Part shown: positions 1 through 11,149 of the stretch, in pieces | Numbering within the stretch: the first letter of the stretch is position 1 | Layout: each line of letters starts with the position of its first letter | Source: Turritopsis dohrnii | Taxonomy: Eukaryota > Cnidaria > Hydrozoa > Anthoathecata > Oceaniidae | NCBI GenBank assembly: GCA_027922465.2 | Contig: BQMF02000299.1 | Coordinates: 62,001-126,000 of the forward strand | Reading direction: 5' to 3' | Length of the DNA stretch: 64,000 bases | The notes under the pieces: generated by a model | Seen by the model: only the letters and a program-made list of their open reading frames with translations | Database searches by the model: none | Told to the model about the DNA's origin: nothing | Translations under genes and position numbers: made by a program

Positions 1-282
1 TGTTGCCTTTTTTCTTCTTCTTTACCTGAAAAATCAGTTGAAATTGAAATTGAGTCCAGTGTAAACAATGAAACTCGAAAATGAGTGATACTTACAATGC
101 AAAAGAAACTCACATCGGCTTTCATCATCTTGAATCAATGGAAAATAATAGTTCATCAGTTCATTATAAATATCGTAATCCAAGGGCAGGTATGTACAGA
201 AAATAACTCGCTCCACCTGAATAAATTAAAAATGTATGAACTATAACAAAAAAGCACTACCAGAGCATGATCATAAATCTAC

Positions 283-318
283 ACTTTTTAAACTTGGATC
301 TGCCATTTGATAAATCTT
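283..318 (-). repeat. Partial copy of macrodomain exon 5 inside a macrodomain intron
   Basis: Just after the E7 donor the minus strand reads an approximate copy of the start of exon 5 (around 1040-1075), sharing ATCAAATGGCAG with a few mismatches around it. It has no open frame of its own and looks like a small duplicated exon piece. Confidence 0.5.
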
Positions 319-1195
319 TTACCTGAGTGTGGTGTTTTTCTAACCAATGTCTAACTGTCTGCAGTGCAACGTGGGCTGCGTCTTCATTGGAATAACCTAA
401 AAAATGCATTTAAAAAGCTGATTGAAATAGAACGAGTAGCAATCGCTGTGAAAGTAAATACGAATTGTACTTCGTGTAAGAGTACATGTAATCTTCATAC
501 ACTTAAGTTAACGCTACTACGTAACATGTGTGACATAATGATGACGATATCAAGAAAATAAGAAAAAAAAACAAAAAACACAAACAAAAAGCAGGTACCA
601 TGTACTCCAGTTGATATGCAACAAAAGCAACAGTTTTCAATTGATGTTTGATGAACAAATAGAGGCAATTCAAATAACAATTTTCTAGAAGCGATGTTTT
701 GAATGGGTCTGTTCCTCTTGGTCCCACAGTATGAATAACATCTATGACAAGAGTGAGGAGTAATGCTGCACTCTTCTACAAAGAAAATCTGCATTAAATC
801 TAGAAGTGGTTGTTATATAATCGTTTTACTTAGGTTATCTACTAGCTGCTAAACATAAGATGTAGAGAAAATATCATTTTTTTATTACCATTGAAGCAAT
901 CATGTGATAATGTTTAAATAAAGTCTGTGAATTAAGTGTAAGGAAGATTCTCTTTCAGCAATAAAAGAAATAAAAATGAAAATAAACCTTTGTTATTTTA
1001 GCTTCACCCACTGTACATCCGTTGAGAGAAGCACATTCAATCTTGAATTTCGGACCTGCCATTTGATGAATCTTGCCATCAACAAAAAATTAAGGTCTTC
1101 ATAATCAAACGAATAGAATTGTTATACTAATTTATTTATTCATTTATTTATTTATTTGTTCATTCGTTCATTCCTTTACTTATTTATTATTATTA

Positions 1196-1245
1196 CTAGC
1201 CGCCAAGGCGGCGTCGCTCGCCACCCATGTTCAGTATGCGTTCTG
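1196..1245 (-). mobile_element. Helitron 3' terminus (5' end not found)
   Basis: Read on the minus strand this ends GCCGCCTTGGCGGCTAG and then T: a short GC hairpin followed by CTAG next to a host T, the hallmark of a Helitron 3' end. The same terminus occurs at about 41719-41756 and 49560-49591. The matching 5' end (TCTATATATTAATAGCC) was not found between here and 1990, so the copy is 5' truncated, divergent, or interrupted by the LINE. The A|T insertion point fits. Confidence 0.7.
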
Positions 1246-1989
1246 TCGCAGAATTTCACTTGTGTAAAAGTTTTTTACAGGCATTAATGCGTTATTACAT
1301 TCAGAAGATTAAAAACAGAAACAAATAGCAACATGGCTCAGAATATATATTTATACGCAGAAGAGAAGTAACTTTAATGTAAAAGAAATGCAATATATAA
1401 CACAGAACTGTTTACCACAAAACCAAACATTACAAAATGTTAATTCGAAACAAATTGATACCTTCCAACTTTTTCTTTTGTTCCAAAGTTACTTCTGGAC
1501 TGTAATCATTAATGAATTTTGAAATTATATATAGTCTGTTCTTCCCAAAATCATCATGATTTAAACCATGAGTTTCATTTCTTTATGCTTTTTTATTATT
1601 GCCTAAAAGAATATTTCAATTGTAATACCGAAAATAAAAAAAAACAAAAAGTAACAAAAAGGAAATTTATTACGCATTTATTCTAAAAACAATAACTAAA
1701 AACACGAATTTACACAGAAGATTATTAGTGCCAAACTTATACACCCAGGCATCTCATATCATAGCACAAAATAATTCATAAATTTGATGAAATGTAGACT
1801 GAAAAAAAATCCATCCAATAATTCTTCTTTTTTGTAGGACATAATTCATAATTTAACCATATGCTTCATTTCTTTAATGGTTATATACACTTTTTCTTTT
1901 CTGATGTAATAAAAGGAAATATTTCAGTTGAAGAACAGCTAAAATAATCACTTTCATTGCAACCATTTTGAAGCAAACAAAAACAAAAT
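1246..1989. other. Intron sequence of the macrodomain gene, probably Helitron-derived
   Basis: No coding potential seen. Two stretches near 1535-1640 and 1830-1940 resemble each other (both contain TTCATTTCTTTA followed by an ATATTTCA block), suggesting an old duplication in a non-autonomous element. Confidence 0.35.
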
Positions 1990-2007
1990 TTTCCGGATGC
2001 GGAAAAC

Positions 2008-3288
2008 ATGGCGGATGCAGCTGCGGATACGATTCAACAAATACAGAATGAAACTGATACAAGCAAGGAAGATCTCGCAAACATCTTTCTCAATATCTCA
2101 GCAAACAAAGACGATCCATCTGCTGCCTTCGTCGTCAACATTGATACAATCTATCGTGAATCTAAGACAGAAATCATAAGCCATCTCAGACAAATCGACT
2201 CAAAAATCATAAACAAACTCAGAGATCAGCTTTTCGAGATATTCATCGACCATTTTGACGAGGAAATACTTATCACCAATGGTTTTAATATCACAAGTGC
2301 TCCTCTCGCCCATCTGAATCGTCGTGCCAAACCTCTGAATTCAACATACGACATTTACAGCCTTGGTCTAAGCATTCTTGAAAACCGAATTGTCAATAAA
2401 CTTGCAATCGAAATTTACAAGCCTGACACAGCCAATAACAATCAAATCAACCAAGATACTCCATACCAAAATGTAATTGATAGTAACAGCAAGGAACTTC
2501 TTGCTAAAATAAATGAACTTATCTCCACTGTCAATCTTATAAAGAAAGAAAACAGAGAACTCAAAACACACATTGCAAATCTCGAAAAGAAGATTGACAC
2601 TCAATTTCTCGTTCCAGGCAACATCACTCTTCCCCCGGAACAACCCAGGCATCTTACACCACAAATTCAGGGAATTGAGATCAGCAAACGACATCAACCC
2701 TTACAAAAGAACCTCCACAAGGATAAGGAATCGCAAATTGCCGTTAATCCAACCATTATTACTCCTAAACGTGACACTCCACCGAAATCGTCAACAGTAT
2801 TTGGGATGAGGGAACCAAACAAAAATATTACTGGACAGACGAGACCGTTTTCCCTATTTGTAGGAGGTCTTAACCTTAATCTCAGCAAGGAAGACGTTCG
2901 ATCGGTAATAATAAATGATATTGGTTTACGTGTTGTAGACCTGAAGCTCAACAAGAGAAATGAGTATAACCAATCCTATCGAATTGATATAAACATACAA
3001 GACAAAGACAAAGCACTCAATTCAACCTTCTGGTACCAGGGGTTAATTGTAAAACCTTTCCGTCTACCAAAAAAAAGGTATCCTGAACAAAACCAATATT
3101 TCAACAATCAAGACAACCAACCAAAACTTATCAGACACCGCCCTGCAGACCACAGAAGATTTGACAACATAAACAACAGAAATCATGACCGAACAAATAA
3201 CCACTACCGCAATAACGATTCTGACATAGATCACAATGGCCACTACAATAATACCCACAGCAATTATGGATCAGACTACGGATGGTAA
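2008..3288 (+). CDS. LINE ORF1 protein (nucleic-acid-binding, coiled coil)
   Basis: Intact 426-codon frame. Residues about 165-203 form a charged heptad-like coiled coil (LAKINELISTVNLIKKENRE and on). Residues about 281-355 look like an RRM-type fold, starting PFSLFVGGLNLNLSKEDVRS. The last 55 residues are rich in Asn, Arg, His and Tyr and probably bind RNA. ORF1 proteins of this type trimerise or multimerise and coat element RNA. The last 53 bases overlap the start of ORF2 in another frame, typical of LINEs. There is no CCHC zinc knuckle. The start is the first ATG after the A-rich leader; an out-of-frame ATG lies 11 bases upstream at 1997. Confidence 0.75.
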   Translation: MADAAADTIQQIQNETDTSKEDLANIFLNISANKDDPSAAFVVNIDTIYRESKTEIISHLRQIDSKIINKLRDQLFEIFIDHFDEEILITNGFNITSAPLAHLNRRAKPLNSTYDIYSLGLSILENRIVNKLAIEIYKPDTANNNQINQDTPYQNVIDSNSKELLAKINELISTVNLIKKENRELKTHIANLEKKIDTQFLVPGNITLPPEQPRHLTPQIQGIEISKRHQPLQKNLHKDKESQIAVNPTIITPKRDTPPKSSTVFGMREPNKNITGQTRPFSLFVGGLNLNLSKEDVRSVIINDIGLRVVDLKLNKRNEYNQSYRIDINIQDKDKALNSTFWYQGLIVKPFRLPKKRYPEQNQYFNNQDNQPKLIRHRPADHRRFDNINNRNHDRTNNHYRNNDSDIDHNGHYNNTHSNYGSDYGW

Positions 3289-6200
3289 AGCTGTTTGTCT
3301 AAACTGTAATGGATACAAAGGAAACAACTCGTATATTAACTGTATAATCACCAAATCTAATATTATTTTTCTCAGCGAACTTTGGTTAACAGAATCGGAG
3401 AAACACTTACTCCATAACTACAGAAAAGACTTTCATGTTTTCTTTTCACCAGCCAAGCAAGGTCATTCAGGCCGCCCTCATGGAGGTACCGCTCTCCTCA
3501 TCAAACGTGATGTGGTCCAGCATCCAGAACTCATTATGCAAGAGGACTATGCTACTATTGTAAATGTGAAAATGAACAACCTCTCTATTCTCCTAGCAGG
3601 TGTCTATCTTCAATCTGCCTCCAACAACCAAAGCTACCGTGATATATATTCCACCCAGCTCGCATCAATCGGGGGAATCATGAAACGTTTTGAGGCTACA
3701 TCGGAGTTTCTTATTTTCGGAGATTTCCAAAGTTGTCCTTCAACCCATATTACGGAAAGATTCTTTAAACCGAACAATCTCACAAATCCTTTACATGACT
3801 TCATCACCACACATGAACTTACACCTATTGATATCACATTAGGAACCGGTCCAAACTACACCTACCACCATCTGACACTACCTAACAAATCCTACATTGA
3901 TCATATACTCATCTCTTCAAACCTAATTGAGATGCTTCAAAAGCAGTAGAGTCATGGACCCAAACCATTTGAATACTGGTGATCATCTTCCAGTGGAGCT
4001 GGTACTATCCCTTCCATTCGGAGTTTCTGAAAGGAAGCCGCAACCACCAGATAATGAATACATCCCAGTCTTTATGTGGAACAATTCAACTTTTGTAAGC
4101 CTTTATAATACCTTGGTAACAAACTTGCTTTCCAACTTGAACAAAATCAAGTCCACGATTGCAGATGAAGATATCACACACTTCCAAACCATCCTCAAAA
4201 ACTGTGCTACTGAGGCCTACAACAAGGTAAAAAGGGGAACAGACTTCTACTTCTTCAAATCGAAACCATGGTGGAACGACGAACTGACAAAATACCGCAA
4301 GACACTACAGACTATGTTCAATGCCTGGCGTCTGGAGGGTTACCCAAGGGATCTCGATAGCACATCATACAATCGATATCGTTATGCGCGAAAACAATTT
4401 CGTACCCTTGCCAAGAAGTGTAAAAACCAGTCCACATCAGAGCATTTCATTAATACTGAGAAACTGAAGAATATCAACCCAAGGTCGTACTGGAAAAAGA
4501 TACGGTTAGCCAAGTCAAATGCCCAAAAACTATACACTATCAACAACAAATCAGATGTCCAGAGTATTACAGATGATTTCAACACTCACTTTGACAAACT
4601 GCTCAACACGCCACGGACTGAAGGAATCGACAACAATGAGACAAACCAACGCCTAATGGACCTACTTAACGATCTTGAACAACATCAGGTCGACTTCCAT
4701 GTCACGCAACACGACGTCAAGACAGCTGTTGCAGGACTTCACAAAAACAAAGCTTACGATCCCTTCAAAATGAAAACCGAACACTTCATTCATGCCATGA
4801 ATAATAACGTTGCAGAATACCTAGCCCAACTAGTTAACAAGATAATGAAATCGTCAAGCCTACCATCATCTCTTGCTACATCCCTTATCATTCCGATAGT
4901 GAAGTCGTATCGCAAACCACTACATGACCCTAACAATTATAGAGGAGTCAGTCTCATCCCGATCCTAACGAAACTTATTGAGAAGATCATCATAAACAAG
5001 TGTCCACAACTCAAGGATCACAAGAACACACAATTTGGGTTCACATCAGATGCTTCACCGATACACGCTGAATTTCTCATTCAAGATACGGTCGGAAGTA
5101 CAACACAGAAAACACACCTGTCTACATCTGCAGTCTTGACGCTGAGAAGGCATTTGATTGCTGCAACTGGCTCACTCTATTCAACAAGCTACTGGAAAAA
5201 AACATCCTCCCAATCACAGTCATCAAGTTCCTGATCAAATTGTATACAAACGGTGATGCCACCACCAAATACAGAGGTCACTACTCCACCACCTTTCGTC
5301 TATCTCAAGGTGTACGCCAAGGATCGATACTCTCGCCTTACCTTTATAACATCTACACTGAAGACCTTATTGACATCATTCAAAACATGAACATTGGTAC
5401 ACACCTCCCAGGAAACATCAACACCTCCGTAATAGTCTTCGCAGATGACATCATCCTTCTCAGTCCGAACCTGAACCACCTTCAACGAATGGTGAACGAA
5501 TGTGAACATTTTGGTATGAAGCATGGTCTAAAATTCAATGCGACCAAAACTCAATTCCTTATCTCAGGTACCAGTAACATACCAGATGCAAGGATTACAC
5601 TGAACAACGAAGAGGTAAAACCACAGACAACTTTGCAGCATCTCGGCTTTTCCTGGGGTTCCAACAAATCGAACATCTCGGCTTTTCCTGGGGTTCCAAC
5701 AAATCGAACCAAATTACTCTACAGAAACATCATTCCACTAGAATTTCGGAACTGTGGGCAACAACATCGTCCCTTATCTCATGTGGTATTCGGAAAATGC
5801 ACCCTGACACTGTAGCTACAATTTTCAAAGCCACACTCCTACCCAAAACCCTCTACGGGATGGAAATTACACAACTCTCCAAGACCTTCTCAGACTATCT
5901 CAATAGACAATGCCGCTGCTCACTAAAACTACTTCTTGGCCTCTCCAAACACGCCAAAACTGATCTCAACCAGTATTACTATCTGGATACCATCACCTCA
6001 TATCTCAATGACCGAAAAATCAACCTTCTTCATCTGCTAATGAGAAATGAAACCACCTCCAAATATCTACTCACAATCCTCAACACCCCCGAACCGACTC
6101 GCTCATACTCAATCATTCAAGACCTCCTCAACACTTGCAAAAAATCGAACGTCAATGTAATAGCTGTCCTTCTGACGAAACAAAGACCCAGCCTAAAAAC

Positions 6201-6318
6201 TAGTGAACTCGACCCTGAAAGGAACTCTGAACTTGAAGAACTATTAGCAGACTGGCACCTCTACGATAAACGAAAAACACTAAAGGACATTCTGGAAACG
6301 AACATCCCAAAGAGTTAA
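3236..6318 (+). pseudogene. LINE ORF2: AP-endonuclease plus reverse transcriptase, frameshifted
   Basis: Endonuclease motifs are visible in order: CLNCNGYKG, FLSELWL, GGTALLIKRD, LIFGDFQS, YIDHILIS, then after a frameshift near 3945 TGDHLPVEL. The reverse transcriptase follows with NNYRGVSLIPILTKLIEKII, QFGF, RQGSILSPYLYNIY and the catalytic FADD (about 5438-5449). Breaks: a frameshift at about 3945, another at about 5140 (just before the AEKAFD motif, which appears in the next frame), and a 35-bp tandem duplication at 5639-5708 that shifts frame again. The C-terminal piece 5797-6318 is open and lacks an RNase H domain. Removing the lesions in thought gives a normal-length ORF2, so decay is moderate. 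Confidence 0.8.
5639..5708 (+). repeat. 35-bp perfect tandem duplication inside ORF2
   Basis: Two exact units, 5639-5673 and 5674-5708, each beginning CATCTCGGCTTTTCC. Since 35 is not a multiple of three, the duplication shifts the reading frame. Perfect identity indicates a recent event or an assembly artefact. Confidence 0.9.
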
Positions 6319-6374
6319 ATGTCTCTTTTTTAACTTTGTACATAACTTGTATATATTTTTTTTTTTAATCAATA

Positions 6375-9300
6375 TATAATGTTTGCGGAGTGGGTGCGTG
6401 TAATCACCCGTTCGCCAGCGAAAATATGGAATGCGTGAAAGCCGGATTTTCATTCGACAAAGACAAACCGAGCGAGTTAAATTCGTAACTGTGTGCGTGA
6501 ATGCGTATCCATGTCAAACCAAAAGAATGTTACTTTTGTTGGCAAAATAATTAATGCAATGTAAGCCTATGAATACAATGTACTTTTGAGTTATATTGCT
6601 ATTAAAAATACTCCCGTATATTATTTCAAATGTCGAAATTTTACCAAACCGTACTCCCACCTCGTTTTGATGTGGTAATTTGATGAAAATTACACAATTA
6701 GCTAGCATATCAAAATATAAATAGTCAAAATGTGGTTGGGTTTAATAGTCTGATAGTGTTTTTTTTTAAGAATTTGATAATGTGAACGTGAGATGGAGAT
6801 GGAAAAGAGAAGGAATAACAAAATAAAATAAAATACTTTATGAATCAATAATTTTCAGTTCTTTCATACATAAGTACAGATTCAAAAAATTTTGACACTC
6901 ACAGTTGTAAAAGTATCCTGCATAAATAGTAGATATACACACTCAAATATTATCAAATAAAGAAGACCAGGAAGTTGAAACCAACAAGAAATACAACAGG
7001 CATATTCCAAACTTTTTCCAAAAATGTTTACATTAACCCAGAGATGACAATCAACATTCAGTTAATTGAAACTTTAAAAGTCAAAGAAAATTCAATTTAA
7101 AACATGCTTTAATGTGTCGTTCCTTTCAAATGAATTATCACTGAAGATATCTTTGAATGAATGCTTCCGGAGTATTATTTTTTAGCACTTCACTTTGACA
7201 TTAGTTACTCCTATCTTTGGTTCAGCCCTTCCATTTCAAGTGTACGAGATGTCCAGCAATTATACATTTCCTCTTCATTCATACATTGATAATGTGATAT
7301 ATATACACCTGAAATAGTAAAACAACATATTAATTAATAAGAACATAAAATTTCCCATTCACAAAATGATAGTAATAAGTTATTAATGTGATTTTTCCTA
7401 AGTAAAATCATTTTATGTAATGTTATATTATTAGAATGAACTCAAGTAGTAACACAAAGGCGTACAGTTATAGAAAAACCAATTTATTGATTTACTTTTC
7501 AGTTATCTAATTCATTTAAAGAATTTTGAAAATTACATTATCATTAGACAAAAACATGTTATAAAGTTTCATCTGGCCAAATGTTATAAATTCTAACACT
7601 ACAATGTAGTTGCTGTATATTGAATAGCAAATCAGACAATAATTTTCTGCCATTACAGGTAGGTAATGTTGCTTACAGTTTTTATTGTAAAGCAGTTCAA
7701 TTTGATAATAATAACTGTACAACAGTGTATTATAACCTGAAGATGTAAGAGATACTTACGAAAAGTTTCGTAAAATAAATTAATAATTGAATGTTCATGT
7801 TTTTATTATTAAAAAACTTATGGCAAATAAGATACCTAATAGATTGATCATTTACCCAAAGTGACAGAGATTTTACCCTTTCAAATTCCATTATGATGTA
7901 TGTTGTTTTGATTTTTGCTGAGCGGATTACATTAGAAATAATCAAGGTCAATTTTTTTCTGTATATATATCCTACTACCCCAAACAGAGGGTAAAGCCTA
8001 ATACGCTACATTTCCAACTAGCCTTAAGAATTCAAAATCTGTAAGAACCAATTAACAAAATTTTGTGGTTTAAAAGTGGTCTCATTGCATGCAAATGATG
8101 TTGTGTTGACTAGTTCGGTCTGTTGTGTGGAAATAAACTCTTTCTTGTGCCAGTGGTTCAAAAAACACAAAAGGCTAAATAAAAATAGGTGAAACGTAGA
8201 AGCAAAAGGAATGGATAAGAAATACGTATGGATCGTATGGATATTATATTCCTACTAGCACACAACACACAGCTGTTTCAAGCACATTGATGCCCAGTCA
8301 ACAAATAATTTTAGTGTGCTTTAAAAAGTATAGAAACCTTCTAGAATATAAGAGATTGTCAAAAAGGTCAACAAACAATCTATTCCCATCCTCAACTTAC
8401 ATTGAAGGTATTGGTTTCCCAGAAACAAGCCTCAAAGCAAAGCCTTCCCGGGGAAAGGGGAAAAATGTCTACTTAACTCTAACTAAGAATGACAACTTTG
8501 CATTTTGGTAAGCAGTCCATGTACCGTAGAAACGGGAAAATTTGCCTAAAAGCCATACTTTGAAAATTTTTTTGCTCGCGCATTCAAGGTGTTATCTGAG
8601 TGAATTCTACTTGGGAAATCTGATGTAAGTGAGCCAAATTGCACTTTTTGTATGACCCTGTAGGAGGTTTCATCGAGTTACGGCAGCCGAAATGCATCTC
8701 TCTGTTAGTATTTTGATGACAATATTTGATCTTGCCAAATGAGCTCCGTTCCGCTAAAAAGCTACACTCCGCAAAAACCGAAAGTTTTCCTAGGTTTCTT
8801 CTTGTATATACCCTCTTATTGGGTGATGAAAGAGAGTTTAATAAAATAAAAAAAGTTGGCTGGAACACAGCCAGATAGACAAAGTATCAAGCATCTTAAA
8901 TTGTATAGAAAATCTAATAAAAGGCAGACATGGTTAGGTGAAATGAGCCAGCATCAGACGTTCCCCCATTTCCACAGCCATGAGAACCATTTTTAATTGA
9001 TTTGTAAATAAATAAATTACAGCGCGCGTTACCAAAACAAATTTCGTTCGTTCCGCGTTCCTTTCATCCAGTTTTCATCCAGCGAAGATACATACTAAAT
9101 GATAGAATAACTCATTATTCATAATTCAAAACTCAATTAATTAATCTTTCAAAACTAAATTAAAATGAAAAACATTCGTTACTGTGTAAAGGAACATCAT
9201 TTTTTTCTGCATTTCTTCACTGCACTTTCTTCTGTATATAAAACGTAAACAAACATTTAAATACATACACATTGGTTACCTGTTATTTTATTAATCTAAA

Positions 9301-9886
9301 ACAAAGTAAATAAAACGTTGAAACATGTGCTGGATGTATACTTGTTATTTGTTATTCCTTTTCCACATAAAAGCCATTTCAGTATGATTTTATATAATAC
9401 ATACATAATAAACATAATACATCTACTTACGTTCTTTTATTAATCTAAAATATAAAAACAACAAAAGAAAATCAAAAAGTTAAACAATAAACGTTTTATA
9501 ATAATACCTTCGTACAGACCTGTTCGTTCGTCAAACGATTAATGAAAATGGATTTCTTATCAACGAACATTGTCGCTATAGTTTGTACGATTTTGGCAAC
9601 CAATGAAAACGGCGAAAAGACGATCACGTGTCAAAACAAATGATCGTTGGATTGCAGTGGAAGAGTTTCTTCACTGGCCGGACTGCCGCTATATGACCAT
9701 GATTAAGAAGATTTTGACCATAAAAAAAACAAAAACAAAACACTCTCTAAATTAAAAGTGGGATGCACGATTGCGAATTAGTATAAGTAGATTATGGTCA
9801 TTATTTATTACATCCTTTGAAATTATCGTGACTGCTGGTCCGTTAAGTATTTTTTGAATGCTAAAAAACGAAAAATAATCACTTAC
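6375..9886. other. Remainder of the macrodomain intron, no gene recognised
   Basis: AT-rich with short open frames that show no family resemblance or splice-consistent extension on either strand. A GC-richer patch at 6378-6500 (GTGCGTGTAATCACCCG and neighbours) may be an old repeat. No clear inverted-repeat element was delimited here. Confidence 0.4.
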
Positions 9887-10499
9887 CTCCACTTCCGCCC
9901 AACAAGCTTTCATTGGCTGAATTTGAAATGAAAATATTTTAATAATATAATACATAGTTTCGTAGATTTAGCATCGTAGGTATAGTATTTACTTACCGTC
10001 AACTTTCAATTTCGTTATATCCCCTTTCCATAATAGTACTTTTTTGTTGATTTCAGCATTAACATTGTAGCATTTATCTGTGTTACGGAGAAATTTAAGT
10101 CATGAGCAATCTTAACTCTTAACTCAAACATTTCATAATATTATTTATATTATTTCTACCTGTTGTATCTTCATTCTTCATACTTGGAGGATTAGATATT
10201 TTTGCTTTTATTACTAAAAAAAAGCAACATGCTTTGCCTTTGAAAAAGATCTGACCTTTTAAGTTCAAACTCTAAAACCTAAAACGCAGCTTACGTTGAT
10301 TTCTTCAACGCTTCGACACTTTTTTCTTCTTTTTAGCGTAGATATCATTCTCCCATTTCTTGAGTATCATAACATCACTATCACTTGAAGATGAAATATG
10401 CTGCATAGGTGATTTCGCAAAATTACTTATATTCAAACGAATTTGAAACTTATGATAAGTGAAACATGGATCAACCTGCTCTTTCTTTGTTCGTTAATT

Positions 10500-11061
10500 T
10501 CAAGCTTGATGCATTTGATTTTAAAACAATAGAATTATGTCGACATATTGGAAGAGTAGATCTTTTAAATTAAATAATTAATTAAAAATTAAAAATTAAA
10601 TAAAAACGAAAGAGTATTTTCCATAAAAAGATGTGTCGTTCTTTATAATAAACAATCAAATTATTTGTTTTATATTCTTAGGCGCTGGCCGGCTGTGGGG
10701 AGAAACTTTTAATGCCGGCCATCAGTATCCGAAAATTTTCTGCCGGCCATTTAGTATACGCCAAGACATTGACCGGCTGCCATCCATGCAGACACAGCGT
10801 ACATTATTATCATGCATTATCTATGCATTCATATATGTTGATGTTATTTTTTGTAATCTGTTATGTAGTTACATCCATCTATCTGGAAGAGTTTTCAATG
10901 TGTGTGTAGAAATCTATAGCAACCCAAACAGCAGACAACATCTCCAAAGTGTATATAAAACATTTTAGTACCTTTGTCTGTGACGGTGCATTGTGTGCTA
11001 CTCAAAATTGAATTAATCAACAATATTCTGTGTTGGTTGTAATGTAATGCACTTATTATCA
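10500..11061. other. Upstream of the macrodomain gene, GGCCGGC-bearing repeat
   Basis: Around 10684-10790 there are four spaced copies of a CCGGC/GCCGGC motif in otherwise AT-rich DNA, suggesting a decayed repeat element. A 111-codon open frame overlaps it, without recognisable features. Confidence 0.3.
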
Positions 11062-11149
11062 AGTACTGAATAAATAGACATTCCAGATTTCAAGTGATAA
11101 TTAGGCCTAATTATCACTTGAAATCCAGAATGTCTATTTATTCAGTATT
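11062..11149. repeat. Near-perfect 86-bp palindrome
   Basis: Two arms of about 42 bases meet with no spacer at AGGCCT (11103-11108). The left arm ends TTTCAAGTGATAATT and the right arm begins AATTATCACTTGAAA; only a few mismatches occur. It could extrude a cruciform. It may be a fold-back element or a palindromic duplication; assembly artefact is also possible. Confidence 0.85.

Larger units (their letters stand above)
1990..6374 (+). mobile_element. Nearly full-length two-ORF non-LTR retrotransposon (LINE)
   Basis: Contains ORF1 (2008-3288), an overlapping ORF2 with AP-endonuclease and reverse transcriptase domains (3236-6318), and a T-rich 3' tail. It lies in the largest intron of the macrodomain gene, antisense to that gene. 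The two-ORF design with an endonuclease at the N-terminus of ORF2 fits the CR1/L2/Daphne-type LINEs; the exact clade is not resolved. Several frameshifts in ORF2 make it inactive. The 5' boundary is approximate and no target duplication was identified. Confidence 0.8.
96..10406 (-). pseudogene. MACROD-like macrodomain ADP-ribose hydrolase gene, eight exons, apparently broken
   Basis: Minus-strand exons, in order: E1 10406-10295, E2 10213-10160, E3 10077-9997, E4 9916-9887, E5 1082-988, E6 775-599, E7 396-323, E8 216-96; the gene runs off the left edge. All junctions are GT-AG except the E5 acceptor, and phases agree except at the E6/E7 join (frameshift below). Translated pieces follow the macrodomain order: KVLLWKGDITKLKVD (E3), NESLLGGSG (E4), [11 protein letters not shown] and GEAKITK (E4/E5), VIHTVGPRGTDPFK (E6), CISTGV then GYSNEDAAHVAL (E6/E7), VERVIFCTYLP and the NYYFP end (E8). 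Macrodomains of this class remove ADP-ribose from proteins or hydrolyse O-acetyl-ADP-ribose. Lesions: TGA at 10305-10307 in E1, acceptor TG instead of AG at 1083-1084 before E5, and a missing base in a T run of E6 where KTVAF shifts frame before CISTGV. The usual IVNAA segment is also absent at the E3/E4 join. Start codon taken as 10406-10404; the frame is open further upstream. Family call is strong; loss of function is inferred. Confidence 0.82.

Noticed and set aside
6514..9955. Several 60-94 codon open frames
   Set aside because: AT-rich, low-complexity translations without family resemblance or splice support; in the macrodomain intron. The 9752-9955 frame overlaps real exon 4 but in another frame.
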